In this document: positions 53,018 through 61,947 of the stretch, one piece after another
Layout of the letters: every line of letters starts with the position of its first letter
How positions within the stretch are numbered: position 1 is the stretch's first letter
Source of the DNA: Paludibacteraceae bacterium
GTDB taxonomy: Bacteria > Bacteroidota > Bacteroidia > Bacteroidales > Paludibacteraceae
Length of the DNA: 64,000 bases
Assembly (NCBI GenBank): GCA_017464025.1
Contig: JAFUEI010000017.1
Location: forward strand, 1-64,000
Reading direction: 5' to 3'
Notes under the pieces: model-generated
What the model saw: only the letters and a program-made list of their open reading frames with translations
Told to the model about the DNA's origin: nothing
Databases searched by the model: none
Made by a program: the position numbers and the translations under genes

Positions 53018-53613
53018 ATAAATTTCTTTCAGCAGTTACAGTTACTATGCTGCTTTTGTGCACTGCATCATTGCAAGCATCAAAGATTGAAGTTAATGGC
53101 ATCTGGTATGATTTCGACAGCAGCGACCTCACGGCTTCGGTAACGTATCAGGGAAGTTCCTATAGCTTTTATAAGAATGAATACACGGGTGCGGTCGTCA
53201 TTCCCGAGACGGTAACGTATAACAGCAAGACCTACAGCGTGACAAGCATTGGAGAATATGCTTTCGAGGGTTGCAGCGGTTTGACCTCCGTCACCATCCC
53301 AAACAGCGTGACAGGCATCGGAAGCTATGCTTTCCAAGTTTGCACCGGCCTGACCTCCGTCACCATCCCTAACAGCGTGACAAGCATCGGAGAGTGGGCT
53401 TTCGACAATTGCACCGGTCTGACCTCCATCACCATCCCCAACAGCGTGACAAGCATCGGAGAATCTGCTTTCTACGGTTGCACTGGTCTAACCTCCGTTA
53501 TCATTCCTAATAGTGTGACAAGCATCGGAGCCGAGGCTTTCTATAATTGCACCGGTCTAACCTCCGTCACCATCCCTAACAGCGTGACAAGCATCGGAGA
53601 TGTAGCAGTGTAA
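53011..53613 (+). CDS. BspA-type leucine-rich-repeat protein, truncated
   Basis: 200 aa. A signal peptide and a short N-terminal beta domain precede five 23-residue LRR_5 units of the form [19 protein letters not shown] (from about residue 75). The last unit breaks off as SIGDVAV and a stop, without the C-terminal anchor or sorting domain these surface proteins usually carry. The gene therefore looks cut, plausibly by the phage DNA that follows. BspA-like proteins bind host matrix or other bacteria. Confidence 0.85.
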   Translation: MVNKFLSAVTVTMLLLCTASLQASKIEVNGIWYDFDSSDLTASVTYQGSSYSFYKNEYTGAVVIPETVTYNSKTYSVTSIGEYAFEGCSGLTSVTIPNSVTGIGSYAFQVCTGLTSVTIPNSVTSIGEWAFDNCTGLTSITIPNSVTSIGESAFYGCTGLTSVIIPNSVTSIGAEAFYNCTGLTSVTIPNSVTSIGDVAV

Positions 53614-53999
53614 GATAAGTGCTTGAAATATACGATAAAATAAGCAACCCGCTTTGTGCTCGTGAAACAGAAGATAAACAATACAACATTATGATGTGAT
53701 TGATAACTCCGCTTTCGATTGGAGTTGCAAAAGTATAAAAATTTTCCGGTCCGAACAAATAAAAAACCTGTCTTGTGATAAAAAACCATCACAAAACAGG
53801 CATTTTTGTATAAGATACCTGACGGTAATTACTCTATGGCCTCCCAATCTTCAGAATGCAGCGTCCACTTCCCGAGTGAGTTGTCTTTTGTTTTTCTTTT
53901 TCTTACTCATTGCTGTAATTATTTACTTGGCAAAATGCCAATGGTTAAACATTGTAGCGATATGGTTGTGTGAGAATCACACCTATAACGCTGTTATAA
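53614..53999. other. junction between LRR gene and phage genes
   Basis: The 386 nt are AT-rich. They hold a hairpin with flanking A and T runs (53767-53800) and, on the minus strand, only a 19-codon basic frame (MSKKKKNKRQLTREVDAAF, near 53870-53920). No integrase or att core can be defined, because the other phage end is outside the window. Confidence 0.5.
53767..53800. terminator. bidirectional terminator at phage edge
   Basis: CCTGT-TTGTGA pairs with TCACAA-ACAGG. A run of six A precedes it and TTTTT follows, so it works on both strands. Confidence 0.7.
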
Positions 54000-54533
54000 T
54001 CATTCTTCAACCTCATCCTCGAAGCTGTTGTCTTTAGCAGAAATACCTTGTCGGATGCGGTTTGCTGTTGCTGCCTCCTTGCTCTCTGCAATGCGCTTGG
54101 CGGTTTCGTCATCAATAGGCTTTTCCGCAGGCGCAGCGGAATAGGCATAGGATAACATCTTGATATAGAGGTCACATTTTTCTTTCGGCTTGAGTTTTTC
54201 CCACTCGCGCCAAAAAGAATCAATCCTTTCTTGGATTTTTTTGCGAGTTAAATTGCGAAACTCGCTTTGTGTAGGAATGGATTTTTTCGGCATGGTTTTA
54301 CTATTTGTTGCTTTCGTTTCTTCCGGACTTGAGTCATCCTTGGCGATTTTGTTTTCCAAGAAGGCTATTGGCAGTTCGTCAATGATGGCATCACGGGCAG
54401 AGTATGCAGATTCCTTGTCCGGAAAAGAATTGCTATGCCCATATACTTCCGGCTCGACCACATCACCCGGCTTTGCCTTGTCGCGGCGCACAACCTTGCC
54501 TCGCGTAGTTATTACCCAAATATGTCCTGTCAT
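54000..54533 (-). CDS. phage protein, small-terminase-like
   Basis: 177 aa. The N-terminal part begins MTGHIWVITTRGKVVRRDK and has no known family. The C-terminal half, with RKKIQERIDSFWREWEKL and PKEKCDLYIKMLSYAYSAAP, resembles the helical small terminase subunits of Bacteroidetes phages (the block 'LKPKEKxxLYxKLLxY'). It is the last gene downstream of TerL on the same strand and overlaps the preceding gene by ATGA. The call rests on position and one motif. Confidence 0.45.
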   Translation of the reverse strand: MTGHIWVITTRGKVVRRDKAKPGDVVEPEVYGHSNSFPDKESAYSARDAIIDELPIAFLENKIAKDDSSPEETKATNSKTMPKKSIPTQSEFRNLTRKKIQERIDSFWREWEKLKPKEKCDLYIKMLSYAYSAAPAEKPIDDETAKRIAESKEAATANRIRQGISAKDNSFEDEVEE

Positions 54534-54982
54534 TTTACCGCCTCCAATTTGCCAAACAAACGATTCATACGAATACGCTCCATATACTTAATCCACGCGA
54601 CACGCTTCTGATTACGCTCGGCCACGGTAAGTCCATTGCCGTTATTGCGGTCCAGCGGAGTGTAGTAATAGCAATCTCGCATGATGTCAAGATGTGAAAT
54701 GTTCTTTGGCAGCATACGGATTTTGAAAGTGCGGAACTTGCCACCAACATACTTGCGCACACGGCGCGGTTTTTTCATCTGCTTGATGTCGTCGTTGCAC
54801 AACCAAATGAGTTTGCCCTGCGCATTTTCGATGACATAGAAGCGTTTGTTGCGTGCGCATTGCAGCGCATCTGCCATAAAGATAGCAAGACTAAGGCGAA
54901 GCCCGTCCATCTTCAGACCGCAGAACACACGGAACAGTAACCACTGTTCACGGATTTTGATTTTGATTTGTTCAAGTTTCAT
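54530..54982 (-). CDS. phage hypothetical protein
   Basis: 150 aa, basic (many K, R), no membrane segment. It contains CARNKRFYVIENAQGKLIWL and a C-terminal HLDIMRDCYYYTPLDRN. It lies 14 nt after TerL and overlaps the following gene by ATGA, so it belongs to the packaging operon. No family recognised. Confidence 0.7.
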   Translation of the reverse strand: MKLEQIKIKIREQWLLFRVFCGLKMDGLRLSLAIFMADALQCARNKRFYVIENAQGKLIWLCNDDIKQMKKPRRVRKYVGGKFRTFKIRMLPKNISHLDIMRDCYYYTPLDRNNGNGLTVAERNQKRVAWIKYMERIRMNRLFGKLEAVK

Positions 54983-54996
54983 ACTATTATATAATT

Positions 54997-57009
54997 TTAC
55001 ATTGTACTTTCCCCAACAATTCTGGTTATAATTTTGTCTTTTTGCGAGCGAGGTTCTATCTTGCGCGGGCGGTTGAGGTAGTCATAGCACACCCAGATAC
55101 CAATAGCGCGTGTGATATGCCGGTCGTCGTGCTGTCCATCCACCGCACCGATAGAGCCATTTCCCTTAATCTCCATATAGTCGTGCTCATTCACGGCTTC
55201 ATTGCAAGTCTCTATATACATATTCTCCCGCAGTGCTTTCTTCTGATGGTCGCAGACCATACGCTTGGTGGACTTGTTGGTATGGAAACCCCACTTGGGT
55301 TCAAAGCCCATTGCTATCTTTTCTGCGTCAACACGGCAATAAAGGTTGTCATAATGGTATGCTATCTCATCAAGCACATACTCGAAGTGGTCGCCTTCTG
55401 TCTGTTCAGTCTCCAATGTGTTGGACTCTATAACCAACAAAGCATTGCTGTATGCTGTAGCTATCTGTACAGCTTTCCATGCAAGCAGGTAATGGTCTAT
55501 ATGTCCGCACCACTCCGCAACCACTATCGGCACCCCGCCATGTGTCATGTCATAGCGGTCTATAACACAGATAACCGAACGGTCCGAATGGTCGGACGAG
55601 CCGCCAATATCCACAATTACAACATAACGGTCGTTGCATTGTCTTGCGGGGTCTTTATCCGGCATAAACCACACCTTGAGTTGTCCGCCACGCTCCGGCT
55701 TGAATATGATATTCTTTACTGCCTCCTCTCCGAAGTTTTTCTCTCCGTAAATCTCACCCTCAAATGACGGATTGAAACAGCCTTTGCGCAATCTTTCCAC
55801 ATCATCCTGCGGATAGAGGCGATGTCCTGTGGACTGGAATGCCTCGGTAGCGGTTGTGGGCTGGTCTGATTTCCAACGCCATTTGTCCTTCTGTCCCTTT
55901 GATGCCATTCTATACCAAGCGATTCCCTCCAATGTGGCCCCTTGTTCAAACATCCATTTCTCATAATCCGTCATAGACTCTATGAACTTACGGTAGTCAT
56001 CAATGGGCAGGACATCATCTTCCTTCTCAAACCAAGGCGAAAAGAATGCTTCACAGTCTGACTCTCCGTTTATGGCACGCAACCATTCAGAGTGGAAGAA
56101 GTTGCCGACACCACGAGCCGTGGACTCGTATATGATAAAGGTATTTGGTGCGTATGCTACACCTGACTGTATCGTCTGTATGAGTTGTTCAGGCTTGATG
56201 TTGGTGGTGGATTTGAATAGTCCGACCTCTGAGAAGTGTACCATTGACACATCGTCACCCGCAAGGTTGTCCGGCTTTTCTGACGAGCCGATTGAGATGC
56301 GACATCCAATCTCACGCACAACGAGGGTCTTGTTGGACTTTTCAAACGGCGAGAGTCGCAACTTGGTATCATCAGGCAAATTGAAAAGCCACGCGGGCAG
56401 ACGGCTTATCATTAGCGAATACATGCCTCGCACAAGGCGGGAAGTATTCTCTACATGGGCAATAACCTGTGAGCGTGCCATATTAAGCACAAAGAGTTGC
56501 TTCCACGCCATGTATAGCTGAACAAGTGTAGAGAATCCTACTTGACGGCGTTTGCAGATAATGATACGCACAGGCTTGCCCTCTTTGTCGTACTTGTATA
56601 TAAGACGGAGCAGCCTGCGCTGCCCTCTATTAAGGCGGAAGAGTATCGGCTTGACATTGTTCGGGTCTTTATCCTTGATGCAAAAAAACGAGGCGGCGCA
56701 GAACTCGAAGTCGTGCTTGCATCGTGCACGGATAATCTCGCGGCGTACTATCTCAAGATTGACTTGAGTATAGCGCAACCCGCACCGATGAAGATATTCA
56801 CGGATTGAGAAGTTGCATATGCGCAAGTCATTAAATATCTTTTCCTCGTAGCAATCAACAGGCACATGGTAGTCATACCAACCAAGTTCGAGAGCAGAGA
56901 ACAAAGCACGCTCACACGAATCGCACCCATCGCCGGTGATGGGGTCGTATGTCAGGGCACGCTCCTCGTTGCGTTGCTGATTGATTAGTATGTATTCTTC
57001 CACATTCAT
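54997..57009 (-). CDS. phage terminase large subunit
   Basis: 670 aa. The packaging ATPase shows the TerL-type Walker A CKRRQVGFST (152-161), Walker B SMVHFSEVGLF (about 254-264) and the coupling motif IIYESTA (292-298). The RNase-H-like nuclease follows, with acidic residues in VVIVDIGGSSDHSD, LLVIESNTLETEQ and GQHDDRHITRA. It cuts and pumps phage DNA into the procapsid. It is read away from the head genes and follows the rhomboid gene with an ATGA overlap. Confidence 0.92.
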   Translation of the reverse strand: MNVEEYILINQQRNEERALTYDPITGDGCDSCERALFSALELGWYDYHVPVDCYEEKIFNDLRICNFSIREYLHRCGLRYTQVNLEIVRREIIRARCKHDFEFCAASFFCIKDKDPNNVKPILFRLNRGQRRLLRLIYKYDKEGKPVRIIICKRRQVGFSTLVQLYMAWKQLFVLNMARSQVIAHVENTSRLVRGMYSLMISRLPAWLFNLPDDTKLRLSPFEKSNKTLVVREIGCRISIGSSEKPDNLAGDDVSMVHFSEVGLFKSTTNIKPEQLIQTIQSGVAYAPNTFIIYESTARGVGNFFHSEWLRAINGESDCEAFFSPWFEKEDDVLPIDDYRKFIESMTDYEKWMFEQGATLEGIAWYRMASKGQKDKWRWKSDQPTTATEAFQSTGHRLYPQDDVERLRKGCFNPSFEGEIYGEKNFGEEAVKNIIFKPERGGQLKVWFMPDKDPARQCNDRYVVIVDIGGSSDHSDRSVICVIDRYDMTHGGVPIVVAEWCGHIDHYLLAWKAVQIATAYSNALLVIESNTLETEQTEGDHFEYVLDEIAYHYDNLYCRVDAEKIAMGFEPKWGFHTNKSTKRMVCDHQKKALRENMYIETCNEAVNEHDYMEIKGNGSIGAVDGQHDDRHITRAIGIWVCYDYLNRPRKIEPRSQKDKIITRIVGESTM

Positions 57010-57539
57010 TCTTCTTTCACTCCGAACAGCCCCGTCTTGTTGGCATATTGATGTGCGAACTCACGCAGACACATATACACAATACCTTCTGTAAAAGCAA
57101 AGAGGTGCAACGGCACATTGGACTTGCCAAAGATTATTTGCACCAGTACAGCGAGAGCCACCCATATATAGTTCAATGCCTGTTTCCTTGTGGGGTTGAG
57201 AATTAGCAGCACGCCAAGAAGAAAAAAAACGCATCCAGACATCCCGACCGTAGGGATGTCAGTTGCACAGACTGCTCCGGCAATTACAGCAGCCCAATAC
57301 ACACTTGCTGCAAGCCCGATTGCGTTTGTGTTATAATGTGTGGAATAGATACGCCGTATAGGAATCCATAACATCAACAAAGAAACAGAGTTAATAATCA
57401 GATGCAGCCAAGATATATGCAAAAGCATATAGCCAAATGCTTCATACAGATGTGTCGTTGAGACACCGTATTGCGAGACTAATCCCTGCGGTGTCAGAGC
57501 AAACAGCAGAATTGATATGAGTATAATAAAGTAAATCAT
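57006..57539 (-). CDS. rhomboid intramembrane serine protease encoded by phage
   Basis: 177 aa with about six hydrophobic segments. All rhomboid signatures are present and correctly spaced. HLIIN (46-50) in TM2 gives the H-x-x-x-N pair. GMSG (99-102) in TM4 holds the catalytic Ser101. HLFAFTEG (145-152) in TM6 carries the catalytic His145. Rhomboids cut membrane helices near small, helix-breaking residues. The gene overlaps TerL by ATGA downstream and the preceding ORF by ATGA upstream, so it is firmly part of the packaging operon. The likely substrate is unknown; the capsid protein's N-terminal helix is one candidate. Confidence 0.82.
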   Translation of the reverse strand: MIYFIILISILLFALTPQGLVSQYGVSTTHLYEAFGYMLLHISWLHLIINSVSLLMLWIPIRRIYSTHYNTNAIGLAASVYWAAVIAGAVCATDIPTVGMSGCVFFLLGVLLILNPTRKQALNYIWVALAVLVQIIFGKSNVPLHLFAFTEGIVYMCLREFAHQYANKTGLFGVKEE

Positions 57540-57787
57540 TTCTTTGATAGTGTTCGTTTGTAGGCCATAGCACGATAGTAAAATGCCGCGGCAGATGATG
57601 GTGTGATATAGAAGGATGGTGCAGGCGATTCAAGAATGTCCTGCATAAGTGAGTATTTGAACTCAATACCGTTATTAGCGGAGAGTCTGTCTTGATAGCG
57701 GGAAAAGATGTCAAGATACATCTGTCGTGTAGCCTTGGTGGCAGCATTGAGCGTGCCGGTGCACAACCACTCGTTATACTTCTCCAT
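57536..57787 (-). CDS. phage hypothetical protein, 5' end uncertain
   Basis: 83 aa from the only ATG, beginning MEKYNEWLCTGTLN. The same frame stays open upstream to about 57965 and reads like protein (RIYNYHLRQLHFIQAVDKLW, then LAATTTAPQFYITPKQA). The phrase FYITP recurs in the downstream part (APSFYITPSSAAAFY), so the gene probably extends there and its start is hidden by a frame change. It overlaps the rhomboid gene by ATGA. Family unknown. Confidence 0.6.
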   Translation of the reverse strand: MEKYNEWLCTGTLNAATKATRQMYLDIFSRYQDRLSANNGIEFKYSLMQDILESPAPSFYITPSSAAAFYYRAMAYKRTLSKK

Positions 57788-58137
57788 CGCCTGCTTGGGG
57801 GTGATGTAGAATTGGGGAGCGGTAGTGGTTGCTGCCAGCCTACATAGTTTTTTCAGATTGGGATGAGAAGAAGATGTTTTCTTCCAAAGTTTATCGACAG
57901 CCTGTATGAAATGAAGCTGTCTCAGATGATAGTTGTAGATACGTTCGGACCTTACAGAGCGGCATGTTTAATGGTTGCACCTTAAAATTACTACAGAATA
58001 GGCATTTGTGCAAATCAAAATTACTTCTGCGGTGCAAATAATTACATTTGCCGCAATTTTTAATCACATTTGCCGCAACCTCTCTTCTTATATCGCAGTA
58101 ATTTTACCGCCGAAATCTTTTTAACGCATTTACGATT
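57788..58137. other. divergent intergenic between packaging and head genes
   Basis: The part nearest 57788 holds the unassigned coding-like frame described for the 57787 gene. The remainder (57966-58137) is AT-rich and must contain both divergent phage promoters; no consensus TAnnTTTG element is evident. Confidence 0.5.
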
Positions 58138-59022
58138 ATGACAGAAGAAGAGAAAAAAGCACAAGAGGAGGCTGCTGCACGAGAGGCAGAAGCCGCAGCT
58201 GCTGCCAATGCAGGAGGTGATGGCAATGCGGAAAATGGTGAAGACCCCGAAAGTGCCGTGCAAGCCAAAGACGGTAATGGTGCGCCTGTAACCGAGCCGA
58301 TGCCCAAAGATGTATTCTTCGAGCGTATCAGAACCAATGTTCCGGACGGAAAATTTGAAGATGATGAGCAAGAATACTACCGCCACGCCATGGAGATTTT
58401 AGACAAGGCGGAGGATGGCAGCAACAAGTACAAAGGACTGACCGAAAAACTGACACGTCGCTATCAGGAAGACCCGGAAGAAGTCGCCATACTGATGGAC
58501 TATATCGAGGGAATGCCGCTTATGGCAGCCATCGTCAAGCATAAAGGCGAAGAGGCTCTTACTATGAAAGAGGGTGACGAAGGCTGGGAGGACTACCAGC
58601 AAGAAGTCGGCAGACGCAAGGAGGCTCGTGAGACCTATATGAAACTTATGGATGAAGTAGAGAACAATTCTACGACTACTGCCGAAGAGTTTAACAAATG
58701 GGCCGACGAACTGAAACTTGACGATGAGCAGAGGAAAGCGGTATGGGACCTGATGCAGAGCGACCTTGACAATATGACGAGAGGCAAAATTTCTCGCGAT
58801 GTATTTGACCGCTACAGCAAGGCGTTGAATTATGAGCGCGATGTTGAGGGTGCGCATGAGCAGGGCAAGGCCGAGGGCAAGAACGAAGCCATCGAAGCCA
58901 AACGGAAGCAGATGAAAGGCAGCGGACTGCCCAACGGAGGCGGAGGCAACAGCGAACATGAAGAGGCAGAAGAGACAACTGACCCGACAGCACAGTGGCT
59001 TGCCGCTATGATACACAGATAA
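58138..59022 (+). CDS. phage scaffold-like protein
   Basis: 294 aa, very acidic and helical, no Cys-rich or membrane segment. A low-complexity N-terminus rich in A, E and G (about 1-60) precedes long amphipathic helices (YYRHAMEILDKAEDGSNKY, TAEEFNKWADELKLDDEQ) and a Lys/Glu tail with HEQGKAEGKNEAIEAKRK. Its place directly before the capsid gene and its composition fit an internal scaffold. No sequence family is recognised. Confidence 0.6.
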   Translation: MTEEEKKAQEEAAAREAEAAAAANAGGDGNAENGEDPESAVQAKDGNGAPVTEPMPKDVFFERIRTNVPDGKFEDDEQEYYRHAMEILDKAEDGSNKYKGLTEKLTRRYQEDPEEVAILMDYIEGMPLMAAIVKHKGEEALTMKEGDEGWEDYQQEVGRRKEARETYMKLMDEVENNSTTTAEEFNKWADELKLDDEQRKAVWDLMQSDLDNMTRGKISRDVFDRYSKALNYERDVEGAHEQGKAEGKNEAIEAKRKQMKGSGLPNGGGGNSEHEEAEETTDPTAQWLAAMIHR

Positions 59023-59056
59023 ACAACAATTATTAACAAACTAACAACTAACAGCA

Positions 59057-60478
59057 ATGAAAAAGTTTCTGAAAAACTTTAGCGTGGTGGGCTTTCTGAT
59101 GCTCATCTTGTGTGTGGTACTCGGCGTCGGAGATATGTCGGGTGCAGTAATGAGTGCCGATGGTGCTCCTGCGGCTGTCGAGAAGCCCGGTGCAGGCGAC
59201 ACTCGGGAAACCGTGACCACTATACCCCACGGTGATGGTGGCGGTTTAGAGACCTTGGATATTCGTGCCTTGCGTGCGGATATGATTGATGACCCCATTG
59301 ACCAGAACCTTGTAAAGATTCGTCCGGGGTTGAACCGAATGGATACGATACTGCGTTACTTCAAGCCCGTACCGACCAACAACTTCGAGTTTGATTTCTA
59401 CGGTATTGCAACGAGGGAATTGAGCAACAACCTGTCCGCAGCGGCTACCATTCATAGTGATGGTGATGTGCATGAGGTATATGGTACTGCTCCCCTTGCC
59501 GGCGGTATTAGCGATATTGGTGACGGCGACTGCTTCTATGTACCAAGTGTTGCAGGCGGCGGGAAAGACACCTCTCCTCTGATGCTTTATGTATATGAGA
59601 AAGACCTTGACAACAAGATAATCAAGTTCACCATTGCCGAGGACCAGATGGCGGAGACCACTTCCGGAGGTGTTACCACATATTCCATTCCTGCCATTGC
59701 AAAAGATACCGTTGTGTATCAGCTCTCGCGTGCGGTTGACGAGTTGGCAGTAAAGACCGATGCCGCTTCTGTTCTGCCGAAGCCTACTCACGGCTACTGT
59801 CAGTTCCATATGGCGCAGATTGCCCAGTCCACTTTCGAGAAGATGATGGACAAGAAGTTCAAATGGGACTTCTCCGAGGTTGAAGAGCAGGTTCTGTATG
59901 AGTATCGCCGCAAACTTGAGGGTGCTATCCTGTTCAACAAGGGTGCGAAGATTTGGAATCGCAAACTCAACAAGTATGTATATACTATGGGTGGAATCAC
60001 CCGTCAGATTTCCAAGTCGTATGAACTTGACTTGAGCGACATGACCAAGGGCAACGAGGCATTGGTAAGTCTTGAAAAGTATGTGTTTACCGGGAATAGC
60101 GGTTCGGAGACGCGTATCTTGCTTGGTGGTAGCGAGTTCGTTGAGGCCATCTCGAAGATAAAGGCCGTTCAGAAGCAGCAGGAAGCAGGCAATACCGAGG
60201 TGGTATTCGGTATGACTTGGAACAAAATTATCAGCAACTTCGGCACTCTGTTGCTTGCACACGCCGAGATATTCGACGAGTACGGTTGGAGCGACAAGGG
60301 CTTGGTACTCGACCCGATATTCCTGCGCAAGTGGCAGTTGCAGTCGTTCAAGGCACAGCCATACGATGGTGAGAAGCTGATGATTATGAAGGGCGAGATG
60401 AAGGTGTTCAGCGAAGTGTTCGGCGTTGCGGTTTACAACCCCGATGTGCACTGCAAGGTAACTCTGAAACTTACCTGA
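59057..60478 (+). CDS. phage major capsid protein with N-terminal membrane segment
   Basis: 473 aa. The bulk fits HK97-fold capsid proteins of SU10/N4-gp56 type: PGLNRMDTILRYFKPVPTNN, ELAVKTDAASVLPKPTHG, LLGGSEFVEAISKIKAVQ and GMTWNKIISNFGTLLLAHAEIF. Unusually, residues 1-30 form a basic start plus a hydrophobic helix (VVGFLMLILCVVLGVGDMSGAV), like a signal anchor. An internal start at MSADG (residue 33) would remove it, but the ATG at 59057 is spaced normally (34 nt) from the scaffold gene. A strong terminator follows. Confidence 0.75.
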   Translation: MKKFLKNFSVVGFLMLILCVVLGVGDMSGAVMSADGAPAAVEKPGAGDTRETVTTIPHGDGGGLETLDIRALRADMIDDPIDQNLVKIRPGLNRMDTILRYFKPVPTNNFEFDFYGIATRELSNNLSAAATIHSDGDVHEVYGTAPLAGGISDIGDGDCFYVPSVAGGGKDTSPLMLYVYEKDLDNKIIKFTIAEDQMAETTSGGVTTYSIPAIAKDTVVYQLSRAVDELAVKTDAASVLPKPTHGYCQFHMAQIAQSTFEKMMDKKFKWDFSEVEEQVLYEYRRKLEGAILFNKGAKIWNRKLNKYVYTMGGITRQISKSYELDLSDMTKGNEALVSLEKYVFTGNSGSETRILLGGSEFVEAISKIKAVQKQQEAGNTEVVFGMTWNKIISNFGTLLLAHAEIFDEYGWSDKGLVLDPIFLRKWQLQSFKAQPYDGEKLMIMKGEMKVFSEVFGVAVYNPDVHCKVTLKLT

Positions 60479-60497
60479 TAGGCACGATTATTCAAAC

Positions 60498-60538
60498 GAG
60501 GGGGCTTATGGAGCGGATAGGCTCTTGTAAGTCCCCTC
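60498..60538 (+). terminator. terminator after capsid gene
   Basis: An 11-bp stem, GAGGGGGCTTA/TAAGTCCCCTC (one G-U pair), followed by TTCTTTA. Confidence 0.75.
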
Positions 60539-60568
60539 TTCTTTATTTAATCACAAAGGTATATCATT

Positions 60569-61099
60569 ATGAAAAAGATTTATAAAACGCTTTCAAGCAG
60601 TACAGTAATACAGGTGAACACAAGCAAAGGTGTCCGTCCTGTATATTTCAAAAACGGCTTTATCGGTCTTGGCACTCTCCGTGGCGGAAGGTTCGATACG
60701 GAGGATGAGGAGTTACAGAAAGGTATTGAGTCCCACCCCCGCTTCAAAAGCGGATTCAGCGACCAGATATGGACCGATGACATTACCTTGCCGGCAGAGG
60801 AGAAAGCCGCAGCGGAGGTCGTTGTAGAAACAGAACAGCAGAAAACTGATGCACAGGAAGAGGTCGTTGCAGAAAATGAGGTTCAGGTCACAGAGGATTT
60901 GCCCGAAGAGGAGGCTGCTCCAGAGGCCGGAGAAACGGAAGTGTATAATCCTTCCGACTTCCATGATGTAACGACCGTGGCAGAGGCACGCAAGATACTG
61001 AAAGAGGTGTACGGCAAGAGCCACAACGAGGTAAGAAGTAACGCCCAAGTGCTCTCTGTTATCAATGAACTCGGGCTTAATTTCCCTAATTTGAAATAA
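60569..61099 (+). CDS. phage hypothetical structural protein
   Basis: 176 aa. The N-terminal half is beta-like (IQVNTSKGVRPVYFKNGFIG). The middle is an acidic low-complexity linker of E, A, V and Q (about 75-130). The C-terminal part is a compact helical domain (VAEARKILKEVYGKSHNEVRS). It sits between capsid and connector genes, so it may be a head decoration or head-joining protein. No family recognised. Confidence 0.6.
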   Translation: MKKIYKTLSSSTVIQVNTSKGVRPVYFKNGFIGLGTLRGGRFDTEDEELQKGIESHPRFKSGFSDQIWTDDITLPAEEKAAAEVVVETEQQKTDAQEEVVAENEVQVTEDLPEEEAAPEAGETEVYNPSDFHDVTTVAEARKILKEVYGKSHNEVRSNAQVLSVINELGLNFPNLK

Positions 61100-61101
61100 C
61101 A

Positions 61102-61947
61102 ATGCTCGGAAAAGAGATAAAAAATCTGGTAATTGTGAAGATGGAGGAATACACTCCGTATGGTCCATCTTCGGGTTCTACCTTGTTGGTTGGCGGAGAC
61201 CGACTTGACGAGGTTAAGCCAGTGTACAGCTATGTAGCCCAACACCTCGCAGAAGCAGCAAATGAGATGCTGATGATAGTTCCGATTCATAAACTGCTAT
61301 ACAAGGAGTCGCGTATGGCTGCTGTTGCCGATACTGACGACAATCAGATTGGCTACATTCCATTACCTATTGATTATCTCCGTCTGCATACTCTAAAGAT
61401 GAACGGTTGGACTCGCCCCGTGCACAGGGCAGTACACGAGGGCGAGCCATCGTATGACTTACAGTTTACCCGTTGGACGAGAGGAACAAGACAAAAGCCT
61501 GTAGTAGTTCTTGCAGGTAAGGGTTCAACTCTTGATACGGCACAGATAAACGCAGAAATAATATCTGCCGATGAGATTGAATCAGCATTAAATGACTGGG
61601 AGACCCGCTGCCGGAACAAAGGCGAGTGGGTCAACAAGTATTGGCAAACATATCCAAACGGCGAAGTTGTAATGGGTTACTATGACATGGAGAATGACGA
61701 AGCACGAAGCAAGACCTATTCCTCTCCGCATCTACAGTATTTCAGTGTAGCGGCAAGTAATACGCACATTGTTGATACATTCACATATATTCCTGTCTTT
61801 AGCGAAAGCCGCGATTATGACCGTCGGGTTGCCGAGGTAATAGCACTCAACTGCGCACGCAAAGTATATGAGGTGTATGGGCAGACCGAGCAGATAGGAA
61901 TTATTACGAGCGAAATAAATTCTGTTCTTGAAAATATGCGACAATGA
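61102..61947 (+). CDS. phage head-tail connector-like protein
   Basis: 281 aa. A mixed alpha/beta protein with EVKPVYSYVAQHLAEAANEM, GYIPLPIDYLRLHTLKMNGW and a C-terminal helix (VIALNCARKVYEVYGQTEQ). The IPLPxDYLRLxxLKMxGW block resembles connector or ring proteins of podoviruses seen next to portal genes. It overlaps the portal gene by ATGA. Confidence 0.5.
   Translation: MLGKEIKNLVIVKMEEYTPYGPSSGSTLLVGGDRLDEVKPVYSYVAQHLAEAANEMLMIVPIHKLLYKESRMAAVADTDDNQIGYIPLPIDYLRLHTLKMNGWTRPVHRAVHEGEPSYDLQFTRWTRGTRQKPVVVLAGKGSTLDTAQINAEIISADEIESALNDWETRCRNKGEWVNKYWQTYPNGEVVMGYYDMENDEARSKTYSSPHLQYFSVAASNTHIVDTFTYIPVFSESRDYDRRVAEVIALNCARKVYEVYGQTEQIGIITSEINSVLENMRQ

Noticed and set aside
53011..53613. 69-nt direct repeats as a mobile or CRISPR-like array
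   Set aside because: They are in-frame LRR codons of a BspA-type protein.
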